From Alphaproteobacteria bacterium (lineage in GTDB: Bacteria > Pseudomonadota > Alphaproteobacteria > Rhodobacterales > Rhodobacteraceae), in the NCBI GenBank assembly GCA_013151335.1, contig JAADIJ010000092.1, positions 1 to 64,000 of the forward strand: a stretch of DNA of 64,000 nt. Direction: 5' to 3'. The notes under the pieces are model-generated. The model made no database searches and was not told the DNA's origin. It worked only from the letters and a program-made list of their open reading frames with translations. Positions 17,475-26,844 of this stretch are shown here, piece after piece. Both the position numbers and the translations under genes were made by a program. How positions within the stretch are numbered: the first letter of the stretch is position 1; every line of letters begins with the position of its first letter.

Positions 17475-19295
17475 TTATTCACTCATTTTGCGACTCTCAC
17501 GCTTGCGCTCGTGTGGGTCAAGATGGCGCTTGCGCAAACGAATCGCTTTGGGCGTGACCTCTACCAGCTCGTCTGTATCCACATAGGCGATGGCCTGCTC
17601 CAGCGACAAACGTATCGGCGTGGTCAGTCGAACCGCTTCATCGGTACCGCTGGCGCGCACATTGGTCAGCTTCTTGCCCTTGAGCGGATTGACCTCAAGA
17701 TCATTGCCGCGCGAATGCTCGCCGATGATCATGCCTTGATAGACCTGAACCTGCGCGCCGATGAACATCCTGCCGCGATCCTCGAGGTTAAAGAGAGCGT
17801 AGGCCACGGATGTCCCCCCCTCCATCGAGATCAGCACCCCAGAGCGACGACCGGGGATGGCGCCCTTGAACGGCGCCCATTCGTGAAACACCCGGTTGAG
17901 AACGCCGGTGCCGCGTGTGTCGGTCAAAAACTCGCCATGATAGCCGATCAGGCCGCGCGACGGCACATGGGCGATGATGCGGGTTTTGCCCACACCAGCG
18001 GGGCGCATCTCGACAACCTCGCCTTTACGACCGGCGAGTTTCTCAATCACGGCGCCTGAATATTCGTCGTCAACGTCGATGGTGACTTCTTCAATCGGCT
18101 CAAGACGCTCGCCGTTTTCTTCGCGAAACAGCACCTGCGGACGCGAAATTGACAGCTCAAAGCCCTCGCGGCGCATGTTTTCAATCAGCACGCCCATCTG
18201 CAATTCGCCACGACCGGCGACCTCGAACGCGTCACCGCCCGGCGTGTCGGTCACGCGAATAGCCACATTGCTTTCGGCCTCGCGCATCAGACGCGCGCGG
18301 ATCACCCGGCTTTGGACCTTGTCGCCATCGCGACCGGCAAGCGGGCTGTCATTGATGCCAAACGTCACGGAAATTGTCGGCGGATCAATCGGCTGGGCGT
18401 GGATACCCTCGGTCACCTCGATCGCGCAAAGCGTGTCGGCAACGGTGGATTTGCTCATCCCGGCAATGGACACGATGTCACCGGCCTCGGCCACGTCAAT
18501 CGGCTGCTGGACCAAGCCGCGAAAGGCGAGAATTTTGGTGACGCGAAAGTTCTCGATCAGCGCGCCGTCCTGGGTAATTGCCTTGATCGACGTACCCGCC
18601 TTAAGCGTGCCATTTTCAACCCGTCCGGTCAGAATTCGGCCAAGATATGGGTCACCGCCAAGCGTGGTTGCCAACATACGAAACGGCTCGTCGCGATGCT
18701 CGGCCTGAGCGGGGGCTGGCACATGGGCGACAATCAGATCAAACAATGCGTCCAGATCCTTGCGCGGACCGTCAAGCTCTTCATCGGCCCAGCCGGAGCG
18801 GCCAGAGGCATAAAGCGTCGGGAAATCCAGCTGCTCGTCGGTGGCATCAAGATTGGCGAACAGATCAAAACATTCATCCAGCGCGCGATCCGGCTCGCCG
18901 TCGGACTTGTCGACTTTGTTAAGCACAACAATCGGGCGCAACCCTTGGGCCAGCGCCTTGGAGGTCACAAACTTGGTCTGCGGCATCGGGCCTTCGGCGG
19001 CATCAACCAACAGCACCACGCCATCGACCATCGACAAAATCCGCTCGACCTCACCACCAAAATCGGCGTGACCGGGGGTGTCGACGACATTGATACGCAC
19101 GCCTTTCCACACCACACTGGTGGCCTTGGCGAGAATGGTGATCCCGCGCTCGCGCTCCAGATCATTGGAGTCCATAGCTCGCTCGACGGTCTTCTCGTTT
19201 TTGCGGTAATTGCCCGATTGCTTCAGCATTTCGTCAACGAGCGTGGTCTTGCCGTGGTCAACATGCGCAATGATTGCGATATTGCGAAGTTCCAT
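17475..19295 (-). CDS. typA: Ribosome-associated GTPase TypA/BipA
   Basis: A translational GTPase of 606 residues that acts on the ribosome under stress and in 50S assembly. The G1 motif AHVDHGKT lies near the N-terminus, followed by DTPGHADF (G3) and NKVDKSD (G4). The elongation-factor-like domains II, III and V and the BipA-specific C-terminal domain follow at full length. It is a single-gene unit with a large upstream gap (19296-19549) and a hairpin after the stop. Confidence 0.96.
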   Translation of the reverse strand: MELRNIAIIAHVDHGKTTLVDEMLKQSGNYRKNEKTVERAMDSNDLERERGITILAKATSVVWKGVRINVVDTPGHADFGGEVERILSMVDGVVLLVDAAEGPMPQTKFVTSKALAQGLRPIVVLNKVDKSDGEPDRALDECFDLFANLDATDEQLDFPTLYASGRSGWADEELDGPRKDLDALFDLIVAHVPAPAQAEHRDEPFRMLATTLGGDPYLGRILTGRVENGTLKAGTSIKAITQDGALIENFRVTKILAFRGLVQQPIDVAEAGDIVSIAGMSKSTVADTLCAIEVTEGIHAQPIDPPTISVTFGINDSPLAGRDGDKVQSRVIRARLMREAESNVAIRVTDTPGGDAFEVAGRGELQMGVLIENMRREGFELSISRPQVLFREENGERLEPIEEVTIDVDDEYSGAVIEKLAGRKGEVVEMRPAGVGKTRIIAHVPSRGLIGYHGEFLTDTRGTGVLNRVFHEWAPFKGAIPGRRSGVLISMEGGTSVAYALFNLEDRGRMFIGAQVQVYQGMIIGEHSRGNDLEVNPLKGKKLTNVRASGTDEAVRLTTPIRLSLEQAIAYVDTDELVEVTPKAIRLRKRHLDPHERKRESRKMSE

Positions 19296-19549
19296 CCGCC
19301 AGATCCTTTTGGTTTTTTTTAGAAGGTAGAGTTCCGCGCGGCATTACATCAGCGTGACCCCCTTGACCAGAGGCAATCGGAAACCTGCGTTCGGCGGCCA
19401 GAACTTGGGTATAAAAAACGCACCCGAAGTTTGGCGTTTCACGGCCACCGCGTGGCGATGCCGTGACGACATATATCCACAGGACTTGAGTTGGCAATCC
19501 TGACCTGTCACCTTTACCGCCAACAGCCCACCCAAGCGGAGAAACCACT

Positions 19550-20512
19550 ATGCGCGCCATGCAGGTTACTGAATACGGCCACCCCCTTCAATTGCAGCAG
19601 ATCGACAAGCCAAGCCCGCAAGCTGGCGAGATTTTGCTGAAAATTCACTGCGTGGGCATGAATTTCGCCGACACATTATTGATCAAAGGCACTTATCAGG
19701 AAAAGCCCCCCCTGCCCTTCACCATGGGCATGGAAATCTGCGGCACGATTGAAGAGACTGGCAGCGAGGTTACGCATCTGTCGGTTGGCCAGCGGGTTGC
19801 GGTCTTTGCCGGCTTGGGTGGTCTGGCGGAGTATGGCTGCTTTAACGCGCAGTCCTGCGTTCCCATTCCCGACGTCATGCCCGCGCCGGATGCAGCCGCA
19901 TTTCTGATCGCTTACGGCACGTCGCATGTGGCGCTTGACTATAAAGCCAACCTCAAAGCGGGCGAGCGTCTGTTGGTGCTTGGCGCATCGGGGGGCATCG
20001 GGCTGACGGCGATCGAGCTTGGCAAATTGATCGGGGCCGAGGTGATTGCGGTGGCGCGCGGCGACGAAAAGCTCAAGATCGCCAAGGCCAAGGGGGCGGA
20101 TCATCTGATCAACTCGGAAACCGACGACATACGCGAGTTGGTGAAATCGCTGGGCGGGGCTGACGTGGTTTACGATCCGGTTGGGGGCGATCAATTCAAG
20201 GCCGCCATGCGCGCCTGCAACCCCGAAGCGCGGCTGATCCCGCTTGGCTTTGCCTCAGGCGAGGTGCCACAAATCCCCGCCAACATCCTTTTGGTCAAGA
20301 ACCTGACCGTGATCGGCCTTTATTGGGGCGGCTATGCCAAGTTCAAGCCAAGCGTGCTGCGCGACAGCTTCACCCAGCTATTTAAGTGGTATGGCGAGGG
20401 GCGGCTGAAACCGCATATCAGCCACATGTTGCCGCTTGAGCGTGCCAACGAGGCGCTGGAGTTGCTCACATCGCGCAAATCGACAGGCAAAGTCGTGGTG
20501 AATATCGGCTGA
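19550..20512 (+). CDS. NADPH:quinone oxidoreductase-like zinc-independent MDR protein
   Basis: A medium-chain dehydrogenase/reductase of 320 residues in the quinone oxidoreductase/crotonyl-CoA reductase-like group. It has an N-terminal GroES-like fold and a Rossmann fold with LVLGASGGIGLTAIELGKLIGAEVIAVAR. The catalytic zinc ligands of alcohol dehydrogenases are absent. Substrate is not determinable; quinones or enoyl compounds are typical. It is convergent with the LysR gene. The ATG at 19550 is followed three codons later by a second ATG that could also serve. Confidence 0.87.
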   Translation: MRAMQVTEYGHPLQLQQIDKPSPQAGEILLKIHCVGMNFADTLLIKGTYQEKPPLPFTMGMEICGTIEETGSEVTHLSVGQRVAVFAGLGGLAEYGCFNAQSCVPIPDVMPAPDAAAFLIAYGTSHVALDYKANLKAGERLLVLGASGGIGLTAIELGKLIGAEVIAVARGDEKLKIAKAKGADHLINSETDDIRELVKSLGGADVVYDPVGGDQFKAAMRACNPEARLIPLGFASGEVPQIPANILLVKNLTVIGLYWGGYAKFKPSVLRDSFTQLFKWYGEGRLKPHISHMLPLERANEALELLTSRKSTGKVVVNIG

Positions 20513-20543
20513 TCGGCACCTATACCAACGCTTATATCGGCGC

Positions 20544-21398
20544 CTATTTAGAGCGGTAAGCTTGGCGCACAAGAGCGGCCAGTTCAGCCGCCAACGGCGA
20601 TTGGGTGCGCTCTGCCATATACATATTGATGCGAATTTTCGACAATTCCGGCAGGTGACCGCCATGGTCGATATCCTCAAGATACTCGGGACGAGAGCCT
20701 TCTATGCAAGCGTGAACCGCCAGATCGGCGGCGACACTGGCCTCGATGGTGCGGGTGGAATCGCTCTCGACCGCCATCTCCCAGTCGATACCAGCGCGAT
20801 CAAGCGCCTCTTGCACGCCGCCGCGAAACAGGCAGTTATGCTCAAACGCCAAGCGCAGCGGTCGTATCTTCCAGACCGAGCCACCGGGCGCGCCGATCCA
20901 CACCAAGGGTAGCGTCACCAGCGTCTCGCCGCCATCGTCAATCCCGGCCTCGGTGGTCAGGATCAGATCGCACTCTCCGCGCTCAAACTTGCGTTTCAGC
21001 CCTTTGGTGTAGGACGAAATCAAATGGACACGAACGCGCGGATACATCTCGGCGAAATGTTTCAGCACGCCGGGAATATAGGGGTAAACGATGTCCGAGG
21101 GCACCCCGAGCGCGATCTCGCCCTCAAATGACTGGCCGGTCAGACGCCCGTAAACCTCGTCATTCAGCGCAAGCATCCGGCGGCCATAGCCGAGCAATTG
21201 TTCGCCCTGCGCGGTGAGGCCGATGCGACGTGCGGAGCGGTCAAGCAGCGATTGCCCGAGGCTCTCCTCCAGCCGTTTGAGCTGCATGGAAACCGCCGAT
21301 TGTGTCAGGTTCAAAAACCCGGCGGCGCGGGTGACACCACCTGATTCAGCTACCGCCACGAACGACCTGAGCGCTGTCATATCCAGATTTCGCGCCAT
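20544..21398 (-). CDS. LysR-family transcriptional regulator
   Basis: A LysR-type regulator of 284 residues. The N-terminal winged HTH covers MTALRSFVAVAESGGVTRAAGFLNLTQSAVSMQLKRLEESLGQ, followed by the linker helix and a periplasmic-binding-protein-like effector domain. The effector is unknown. It is divergent from a DUF1127 gene, an arrangement I recall as frequent in Rhodobacteraceae, so the shared 123-base region probably holds its own binding site. Confidence 0.92.
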   Translation of the reverse strand: MARNLDMTALRSFVAVAESGGVTRAAGFLNLTQSAVSMQLKRLEESLGQSLLDRSARRIGLTAQGEQLLGYGRRMLALNDEVYGRLTGQSFEGEIALGVPSDIVYPYIPGVLKHFAEMYPRVRVHLISSYTKGLKRKFERGECDLILTTEAGIDDGGETLVTLPLVWIGAPGGSVWKIRPLRLAFEHNCLFRGGVQEALDRAGIDWEMAVESDSTRTIEASVAADLAVHACIEGSRPEYLEDIDHGGHLPELSKIRINMYMAERTQSPLAAELAALVRQAYRSK

Positions 21399-21521
21399 AT
21401 CACAATTCCTTATGCTTCACACAATAAACATTCATTTTCATTATAGATCAGATTGCAGCATTAATATCAAGTATCTTGATGGTTCATCCGAATCACATCA
21501 GCAAACCGAAAGGAACAAACA

Positions 21522-21746
21522 ATGGCAACGATCGCAACCCTCCCCCGCATGGCCCCAACCCTTGGCGTAGCGGCCCTGTTCCGTGCCGTTTCGGGCAGGA
21601 TCAGCTTGCGCAACCAGCGCGCTCGATTGATCACACTGGATGACCAGCAACTGCGCGATATCGGCGTGACCTACATACAAGCGCTCAAAGAATCGCGCCG
21701 CCCCGTGTGGAATGTTCCCTCCAACTGGCTGCGACCAAGTAGCTGA
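21522..21746 (+). CDS. DUF1127 domain small protein
   Basis: A 74-residue protein with the DUF1127 core near the C-terminal half (LITLDDQQLRDIGVTYIQALKESRRPVW). Short arginine-rich DUF1127 proteins in alphaproteobacteria have been linked to RNA metabolism and phosphate or stress responses, but no role can be assigned here. The gene is divergent from a LysR regulator that may control it. Confidence 0.85.
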   Translation: MATIATLPRMAPTLGVAALFRAVSGRISLRNQRARLITLDDQQLRDIGVTYIQALKESRRPVWNVPSNWLRPSS

Positions 21747-21750
21747 TACC

Positions 21751-21772
21751 GGCAGAATACTGGCAGAATACT
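21751..21772. repeat. Two tandem copies of an 11-base unit
   Basis: The unit GGCAGAATACT occurs twice head to tail, followed by a partial third copy (GGCA). It lies immediately after the DUF1127 stop, about 140 bases upstream of the Bax-inhibitor gene. Confidence 0.7.
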
Positions 21773-21844
21773 GGCAAAAATCGGCCGATTTTGGTCCTCT
21801 AAACCTTGAAAAATGACTGAAACTGGCCGATATAGCGGTGTATG

Positions 21845-21867
21845 GGGTGGTCCGTCTTGGACCGCCC
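21845..21867. terminator. Hairpin between DUF1127 and Bax-inhibitor genes
   Basis: Nine-base arms GGGTGGTCC and GGACCGCCC (one G-U pair) with a five-base loop. No immediate T-run follows, so this is either a weak terminator or a 5' leader structure of the next gene. Confidence 0.4.
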
Positions 21868-21907
21868 ACAACAGTGAGCAGAGTTTTTCAACCAAAAGGA
21901 GGGCCAA

Positions 21908-22648
21908 ATGGCCGAACATGACACAATAAGGCGCACGGGCGCAGGTGTTCGCACAACGGAGATCGACGAGGGCCTTCGCGCGCATATGAACAAGGTCTAC
22001 GGGACCATGTCAGTCGGTCTTTTGTTAACCGCCGGCGTGGCTTGGTCAGTTGGCTCAAACCCGGCGCTGTTATCGCTCCTGCGCAATCCGACGACCTTAT
22101 CGCCAAATATCCTCGGCTATGTGGTTATGTTTGCACCGCTGATCATGGTTTTTGCCTTTGGCGCAATGATCAACCGGCTGTCGGCTGCGGGCGCGCAATT
22201 GTTCTTTTACACGTTTGCGGCACTCATGGGCCTGTCCCTGAGCTGGATTTTCGCGGCCTATACCGGATTATCAATCGCGCAAACGTTCCTTGTCACCTCG
22301 ATCTCGTTCGCGGGGCTGAGCCTGTGGGGCTATACCACCAAGAAGGATATCTCCGGTTGGGGCTCGTTCCTGATCATGGGCGTAATCGGTCTGTTGGTAG
22401 CCTCTGTGGTCAACATCTTCTTGGCGTCTCCCGCCATCATGTTTGCGATCTCGGCCATAGGTGTTCTGATTTTTGCCGGGCTCACGGCCTATGACACGCA
22501 GAAAATCAAGACCATGTATCTGCAACACGCACATTCCATGGATCAGGAATGGTTGGGGAAATCGGCGATAATGGGGGCCTTGAACCTCTATCTCGACTTT
22601 ATCAACCTGTTCATGTTCATGCTGCAATTCATGGGCAACCGGAACTAA
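21908..22648 (+). CDS. Bax inhibitor-1/YccA family membrane protein
   Basis: A polytopic membrane protein of 246 residues with about seven hydrophobic spans. The C-terminal motif includes AYDTQKIKTMYLQHA and GALNLYLDFINLFMFMLQFMG, characteristic of the BI-1 (UPF0005) family. Bacterial homologues include YccA, a modulator of FtsH, and YetJ, a pH-sensitive calcium leak channel; which role applies here is unknown. It has an AGGAGGG ribosome-binding site and a terminator after the stop. Confidence 0.92.
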   Translation: MAEHDTIRRTGAGVRTTEIDEGLRAHMNKVYGTMSVGLLLTAGVAWSVGSNPALLSLLRNPTTLSPNILGYVVMFAPLIMVFAFGAMINRLSAAGAQLFFYTFAALMGLSLSWIFAAYTGLSIAQTFLVTSISFAGLSLWGYTTKKDISGWGSFLIMGVIGLLVASVVNIFLASPAIMFAISAIGVLIFAGLTAYDTQKIKTMYLQHAHSMDQEWLGKSAIMGALNLYLDFINLFMFMLQFMGNRN

Positions 22649-22689
22649 GTATTGGTGCAGTCAGCCCGTGAGGCTGGCGATAAAACGAC

Positions 22690-22717
22690 AAAAGGCGGTC
22701 TTTGCGGACCGCCTTTT
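22690..22717. terminator. Bidirectional rho-independent terminator
   Basis: Ten-base perfect arms AAAGGCGGTC and GACCGCCTTT around a short loop, with T-rich sequence on both strands. It lies between the convergent Bax-inhibitor gene and rpmG and should serve both. Confidence 0.85.
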
Positions 22718-22740
22718 CTATTTGGTAGTTCAGGTAAGAT

Positions 22741-22908
22741 TTATTTAATCTTGCCTTCTCTATACTCAACATGCTTGCGCACAACCGGGTCATATTTGCG
22801 AACGACCATTTTCTCGGTCATGGTGCGGGCGTTCTTTTTAGCCACATAGAAGTGGCCAGTATCCGCGGTCGAGTTCAGGCGGATTTTAATTGTGGTTGGC
22901 TTCGCCAT
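22741..22908 (-). CDS. rpmG: 50S ribosomal protein L33
   Basis: A 55-residue ribosomal protein ([26 protein letters not shown]...). It lacks the zinc-binding CxxC pairs, so it is the cysteine-free type of L33. The start ATG at 22908 follows an AGGAG site; the open frame upstream to 22965 is not part of the family. It is a single-gene unit. Confidence 0.97.
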   Translation of the reverse strand: MAKPTTIKIRLNSTADTGHFYVAKKNARTMTEKMVVRKYDPVVRKHVEYREGKIK

Positions 22909-23080
22909 TTTAAGTCTCCTACCGCGGGATTGCCGCGCGTGTGGGGCGACTCGTGCGTCGCTCATGAAATCTGAACCTGCCTTTTATACGGCCCTGTGGT
23001 GCAGTCAAGGCTATATATAAGCGCACGGAAGCGAATTTTGAGATCAAAATTTGCGCAGCATGCGCGTAAAATCAAAGGCT

Positions 23081-23121
23081 TATAGCCAAACTCAACCTCA
23101 TAACAAAGTCGTTTGGCTATA
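23081..23121 (-). terminator. Inverted repeat at the 3' end of the RNase P RNA
   Basis: Perfect 11-base arms TATAGCCAAAC (23081-23091) and GTTTGGCTATA (23111-23121) with a 19-base spacer begin about four bases beyond the predicted mature 3' end of rnpB. A weak T-rich stretch follows on the minus strand. It is probably the rnpB terminator or a processing signal. Confidence 0.55.
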
Positions 23122-23124
23122 TAT

Positions 23125-23521
23125 GCGCGGATGGCCTGTAAGCCGGATTCTGTCCAAGAGGCCAAAGCCCCTGTGGATGACCATTCATCTGGCCCTACGA
23201 TTGCTCGCAGGATCAAGCTGCCGACCCGGACCTCTGGGCTGAAGAAACCGTGGCGCGAGCGCCGCGAGGTCCCTATTTGGCATTGCTCCGGGTGGGGCTT
23301 GCCGTGCGGGGCCTGTTGCCAGCCCCCCGGTGGGCTCTTACCCCACCTTTTCACCGTTACCTCAGGATTTTCAGGCGGACCTGACACCCAAAGGCAGTCT
23401 CATCTCTGTGGCGCTTTCCCTCGGGTTACCCCGGCCGGGCGTTACCCGGCACCCTATCTTCATGGAGTCCGGACTTTCCTCGCACAGCTTTCGCTGCACG
23501 CGGCCATCCAGCCATCCGCGC
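23125..23521 (-). ncRNA. rnpB: RNase P RNA, bacterial class A
   Basis: The catalytic RNA that trims the 5' ends of tRNA precursors. The minus strand contains the universal GAGGAAAGTCCGGACTCC segment (rc of 23465-23482) and its 3' partner ACAGAATCCGGCTTAC, which form the P4 pseudoknot. The ends pair perfectly: GCGCGGATGGC at the 5' end (23511-23521) with GCCATCCGCGC at the 3' end (23125-23135), giving helix P1. I use these to set the limits to within a few bases. It starts about ten bases after the amidase stop, so its promoter must lie in that coding sequence or further upstream. Confidence 0.95.
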
Positions 23522-23530
23522 CTTCTGCGT

Positions 23531-24238
23531 TTAGGTGGTGAGGATCAACGCGTCAACGGGGAAACGACGCCCCAGATCATGCGCCATCGCCATGTCGGTT
23601 TGGTCAAGCAGGCCTTTAACGTTGGCACGAAACCGCAGTCGAAATGCCGCCAGCAATTGCGCATCGCCAACATCGCAGGGGTAGCCAAACGCCGTGCAAT
23701 CGGCGCGAAAAGCCCCGAAGTTTGGCTCTTGCCCTTCATCAACCTTAGGCCAGACCGACAGGTTTTGCCGCGCCAGTCGCCGCCAATCAAACTTTGCTCC
23801 GGGATCAAATTTGCGCAACGGGGCCATGTCGGAATGGGCAATCACCCGCTCGCGCGGGATGGTCCAGCGCGCAAGAATGGCGGTTAACAGGTGTTCTAAT
23901 GCGGCCATCTGCGGCTCTGGAAACGGACTAAATCCGGTTTGCGGGCCACCATTGGCCAGCTCAATGCCGACCGAATGGGAATTGACGTCCTGCATCTCTC
24001 CCCAACAGCCCGTGCCTGCGTGCCATGCGCGCATCTCCTCATGGACCAGATGGAATATAACGCCGGTCTCCGAGATCAGATAATGGGCGGAAACCTCGGT
24101 GATGGGATCGCATAAGCGCGACAGCGCCGCCTCACAACTGGCCATCGCGGTGTGGTGCAACACCACCATATCCGGTGGCTTGCCATGTCTGCGCGGTCCG
24201 AAATTCGGCGATGGGTGCCAGATATGCTCGGCGCTCAC
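23531..24238 (-). CDS. N-acetylmuramoyl-L-alanine amidase, AmpD-like
   Basis: A zinc amidase of 235 residues that cleaves the bond between N-acetylmuramic acid and the peptide stem. Family features are VVLHHTAMAS (first zinc ligand), VSAHYLISETGVIFHLV, AWHAGTGCW, NSHSVGIELANGG and VIAHSDMAPLRKFDPGAKFDW. There is no signal peptide, so it is probably the cytoplasmic AmpD-type enzyme of cell-wall recycling. Its 3' end must also hold the rnpB promoter. Confidence 0.93.
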   Translation of the reverse strand: MSAEHIWHPSPNFGPRRHGKPPDMVVLHHTAMASCEAALSRLCDPITEVSAHYLISETGVIFHLVHEEMRAWHAGTGCWGEMQDVNSHSVGIELANGGPQTGFSPFPEPQMAALEHLLTAILARWTIPRERVIAHSDMAPLRKFDPGAKFDWRRLARQNLSVWPKVDEGQEPNFGAFRADCTAFGYPCDVGDAQLLAAFRLRFRANVKGLLDQTDMAMAHDLGRRFPVDALILTT

Positions 24239-24250
24239 CCCGCCGCTCGT

Positions 24251-24847
24251 TTACTGAACCAGTTTGCGGTAGGCGTCGGGGGACCAGTCGCAAGCAAAGC
24301 CGTCGCCGTCAGGGTCAAGGTTTTTGGAGTCGCGCTTGGGTCCGCCAGCTTGCAAAAAGGCCACCTGAGCATCGTCGGAGCTGCTGAACTTAGCGCAATT
24401 GCGCGCAGAGGCGGTTTTGCCGCCGCCAAAGCCGCGCGTGTATTTCTTTTCGCCAACCGCATTGGTCGAGTTCAGCGCGTATTGGACGACGCTCACGGTT
24501 TTTTTGCTGCGCGTGGGCAAAGCGGTTGGGGCGATGATGGCGAATTTCTTCTTTTGAGCCTCCAGACGCGCCTTGTCAGCCTCGGCCGTTGCCTGCTCGG
24601 TCACCGCCTCAAAATTTTGCGAGTTGGAAATCAGAGGGTTATCATTATTGATAACGATAACAGCGTTGGCTGGTGCATCCGCAGGAGCTGTAGTCCCGTC
24701 GGTTGTTGCCGACGCGGTATCAGTGGCCGGTGTGGTGGGAGCCGCCGCGACGGGCTTTATCTTTTGCTCCACCGCGCCACCGCCCACAGTCAGGTCGTTG
24801 CAGGCTGCCAGAACCAGCAGGGCCAGAAAACTAATCGCTAATCGCAT
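24251..24847 (-). CDS. Lipoprotein with C-terminal Excalibur calcium-binding domain
   Basis: A protein of 198 residues. The N-terminus is a lipoprotein signal with lipobox LVLAAC (lipidated Cys around residue 16). A long low-complexity Thr/Ala/Pro linker follows, and then a C-terminal Excalibur module with DPDGDGFACDW, an EF-hand-like calcium loop. The ATG at 24847 has an AAAGGA site; the TTG at 24853 is an alternative. It lies just upstream of the amidase on the same strand (12-base gap), suggesting an envelope role. No function is established. Confidence 0.8.
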   Translation of the reverse strand: MRLAISFLALLVLAACNDLTVGGGAVEQKIKPVAAAPTTPATDTASATTDGTTAPADAPANAVIVINNDNPLISNSQNFEAVTEQATAEADKARLEAQKKKFAIIAPTALPTRSKKTVSVVQYALNSTNAVGEKKYTRGFGGGKTASARNCAKFSSSDDAQVAFLQAGGPKRDSKNLDPDGDGFACDWSPDAYRKLVQ

Positions 24848-24885
24848 CTTCAATCCTTTGACAGAAATTTCCGCTTTTCAACCTC

Positions 24886-26373
24886 TTACCACCATCGATC
24901 CGGTTTTGAAACAAATCCGGCGGCACTTTCCAATGCGTAGGCGGAATTCAGCAAATCAGCCTCTTCCCAAGGGCGTCCGATCAGTTGCAAGCCAAGCGGC
25001 AGGCCGTCTTTGTCCAGACCGGTTGGAACCGAAATTCCCGGTAAACCAGCGAGGTTAACGGTGACGGTAAACACGTCGTTCAGGTACATCTGCACCGGAT
25101 CCACATCGGCCATCTCGCCCAGGCCGAAAGCAGCAGAGGGGGTGGTTGGCGTCAGGATCGCGTCGATACCGGCTTGGAATACCTGCTCAAAATCCTGCTT
25201 GATCAGGGTGCGAACCCGCTGGGCACGGCGATAATAAGCGTCGTAAAAACCCGCCGACAGAACATAGGTGCCGATCATCACGCGGCGTTGAACCTCGTGG
25301 CCAAAGCCTTGCGCGCGGGTGCGCGAATACATCTCGTCAATGCCGTCGCCATCTTGCAATTGCGCGCGCCGCCCATAGCGCACGCCGTCATAGCGCGCGA
25401 GGTTGCTGGAGGCCTCGGCGGGAGCGATTACATAATAGGCTGGCAGCGCATATTTGGTGTGCGGCAGGCTGATATCGACGATTTCAGCGCCCGCATCGCG
25501 CAGCATATCGCGCCCTTCGGCCCAAAGCTTTTCGATCTCGTCTGGCATGCCGTCGAGGCGGTATTCCTTGGGGATACCGATCTTTTTACCTTTGATATCA
25601 CCGCTTAATGCGGCCTCGAAATTGGGCACGGCCAAGTCTGCCGAGGTACTGTCTTTTGGATCATGGCCGCACATGGCCTCAAGCAAAATCGCAGCGTCAC
25701 GCACCGATTTGGTCATGGGTCCGGCTTGATCGAGCGAGGATGCAAACGCCACCACGCCCCAGCGCGAGCAGCGCCCGTAGGTGGGTTTGATGCCGACAAT
25801 TCCGGTAAATGCCGCCGGTTGACGGATCGAGCCGCCAGTGTCGGTGCCAAGTGCGCCCAGCGCCAAATCGGCGGCAACAGACGCAGCCGAGCCGCCGGAA
25901 GAGCCGCCGGGGGTCAGCTCTTTGGTCGATCCTGCGCGACGCCACGGGCTGACCACGGGGCCATAAACCGAGGTCTCGTTAGAGGAACCCATGGCAAACT
26001 CGTCCATGTTCATTTTGCCGAGCATAACCGCTCCGCGATCCCACAAACCCTGGGTGATGGTGCTTTCATATTCCGGTTTGAACCCGTCCAGAATGTTGGA
26101 GGCGGCCTGCGAAGCTACACCTTTGGTGCAGAATAAATCCTTAATTCCCAAAGGGATACCGCATAAATCCGGCGCATCACCTTTGGCAATACGAGTATCG
26201 GCAGCGCTGGCTTGCGCGCGCGCGGCGTCAAATGTCTTGGTGCTATAAGCGTTCAAAACATCGGCCGTTTCAATTGCATCAATGCAGTCTTGCGTCACCT
26301 CAAGCGAGGTCACTTCGCCTGCGCGCATTTTGTCACGCGCCTCAGCGATCGTCAGTTTGCTCAGCTCGGCCAT
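24886..26373 (-). CDS. gatA: Aspartyl/glutamyl-tRNA amidotransferase subunit A
   Basis: The amidase subunit of GatCAB, which converts Glu-tRNA-Gln (and often Asp-tRNA-Asn) to the correct amidated form. Its 495 residues carry the amidase signature with the catalytic lysine in PLGIKDLF and the serines in [21 protein letters not shown]. It begins two bases after gatC ends and the two form an operon. gatB is not in the window. Confidence 0.97.
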   Translation of the reverse strand: MAELSKLTIAEARDKMRAGEVTSLEVTQDCIDAIETADVLNAYSTKTFDAARAQASAADTRIAKGDAPDLCGIPLGIKDLFCTKGVASQAASNILDGFKPEYESTITQGLWDRGAVMLGKMNMDEFAMGSSNETSVYGPVVSPWRRAGSTKELTPGGSSGGSAASVAADLALGALGTDTGGSIRQPAAFTGIVGIKPTYGRCSRWGVVAFASSLDQAGPMTKSVRDAAILLEAMCGHDPKDSTSADLAVPNFEAALSGDIKGKKIGIPKEYRLDGMPDEIEKLWAEGRDMLRDAGAEIVDISLPHTKYALPAYYVIAPAEASSNLARYDGVRYGRRAQLQDGDGIDEMYSRTRAQGFGHEVQRRVMIGTYVLSAGFYDAYYRRAQRVRTLIKQDFEQVFQAGIDAILTPTTPSAAFGLGEMADVDPVQMYLNDVFTVTVNLAGLPGISVPTGLDKDGLPLGLQLIGRPWEEADLLNSAYALESAAGFVSKPDRWW

Positions 26374-26374
26374 G

Positions 26375-26662
26375 TTACTCTACCACCTTGGGAACCGCGA
26401 AAAATCCCTCGCGGGAGTCCGGTGCGTTTGAAAGGATTTTATCGGCGTAGCCGCCATCGGTCACAACATCGGCGCGGCGTTTCAGCTCCATCGGGGTGAC
26501 GGAGGTCATTGGCGTGACGCCCTCTACATCAACCTCGTTGAGCTGCTCCATGAAGCCTAAAATATTGCTCAATTCACCGGCCAGTGTTTCCAGTTCGGCC
26601 TCTGGCACCTCTATGCGGGCCAGATGCGCCACCCGACGCGCCGTGTCCTTGTCAATCGACAT
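26375..26662 (-). CDS. gatC: Aspartyl/glutamyl-tRNA amidotransferase subunit C
   Basis: The small GatCAB subunit of 95 residues that stabilises GatA. Typical features are the start [19 protein letters not shown], the helix [17 protein letters not shown] and the C-terminal [16 protein letters not shown]. It lies immediately upstream of gatA; the promoter should be in 26663-26844, shared with the divergent MBL gene. Confidence 0.96.
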   Translation of the reverse strand: MSIDKDTARRVAHLARIEVPEAELETLAGELSNILGFMEQLNEVDVEGVTPMTSVTPMELKRRADVVTDGGYADKILSNAPDSREGFFAVPKVVE

Positions 26663-26844
26663 CGCTCATTCCTTTAAATCTTGCCGAGACCGTTTAACCC
26701 TGTGGGCAGGCGCGTGCAAGCGCCGCAAACCGATAGCGCGCTGTTTTAATTATTGACACGCCCGCTGAAGAGCAGAGACTTTCGGGCCTTCGGCGAGGAT
26801 ATTTTTACCATGCAGAATGACGAGCAAAATAGGAGGATGAGAGC

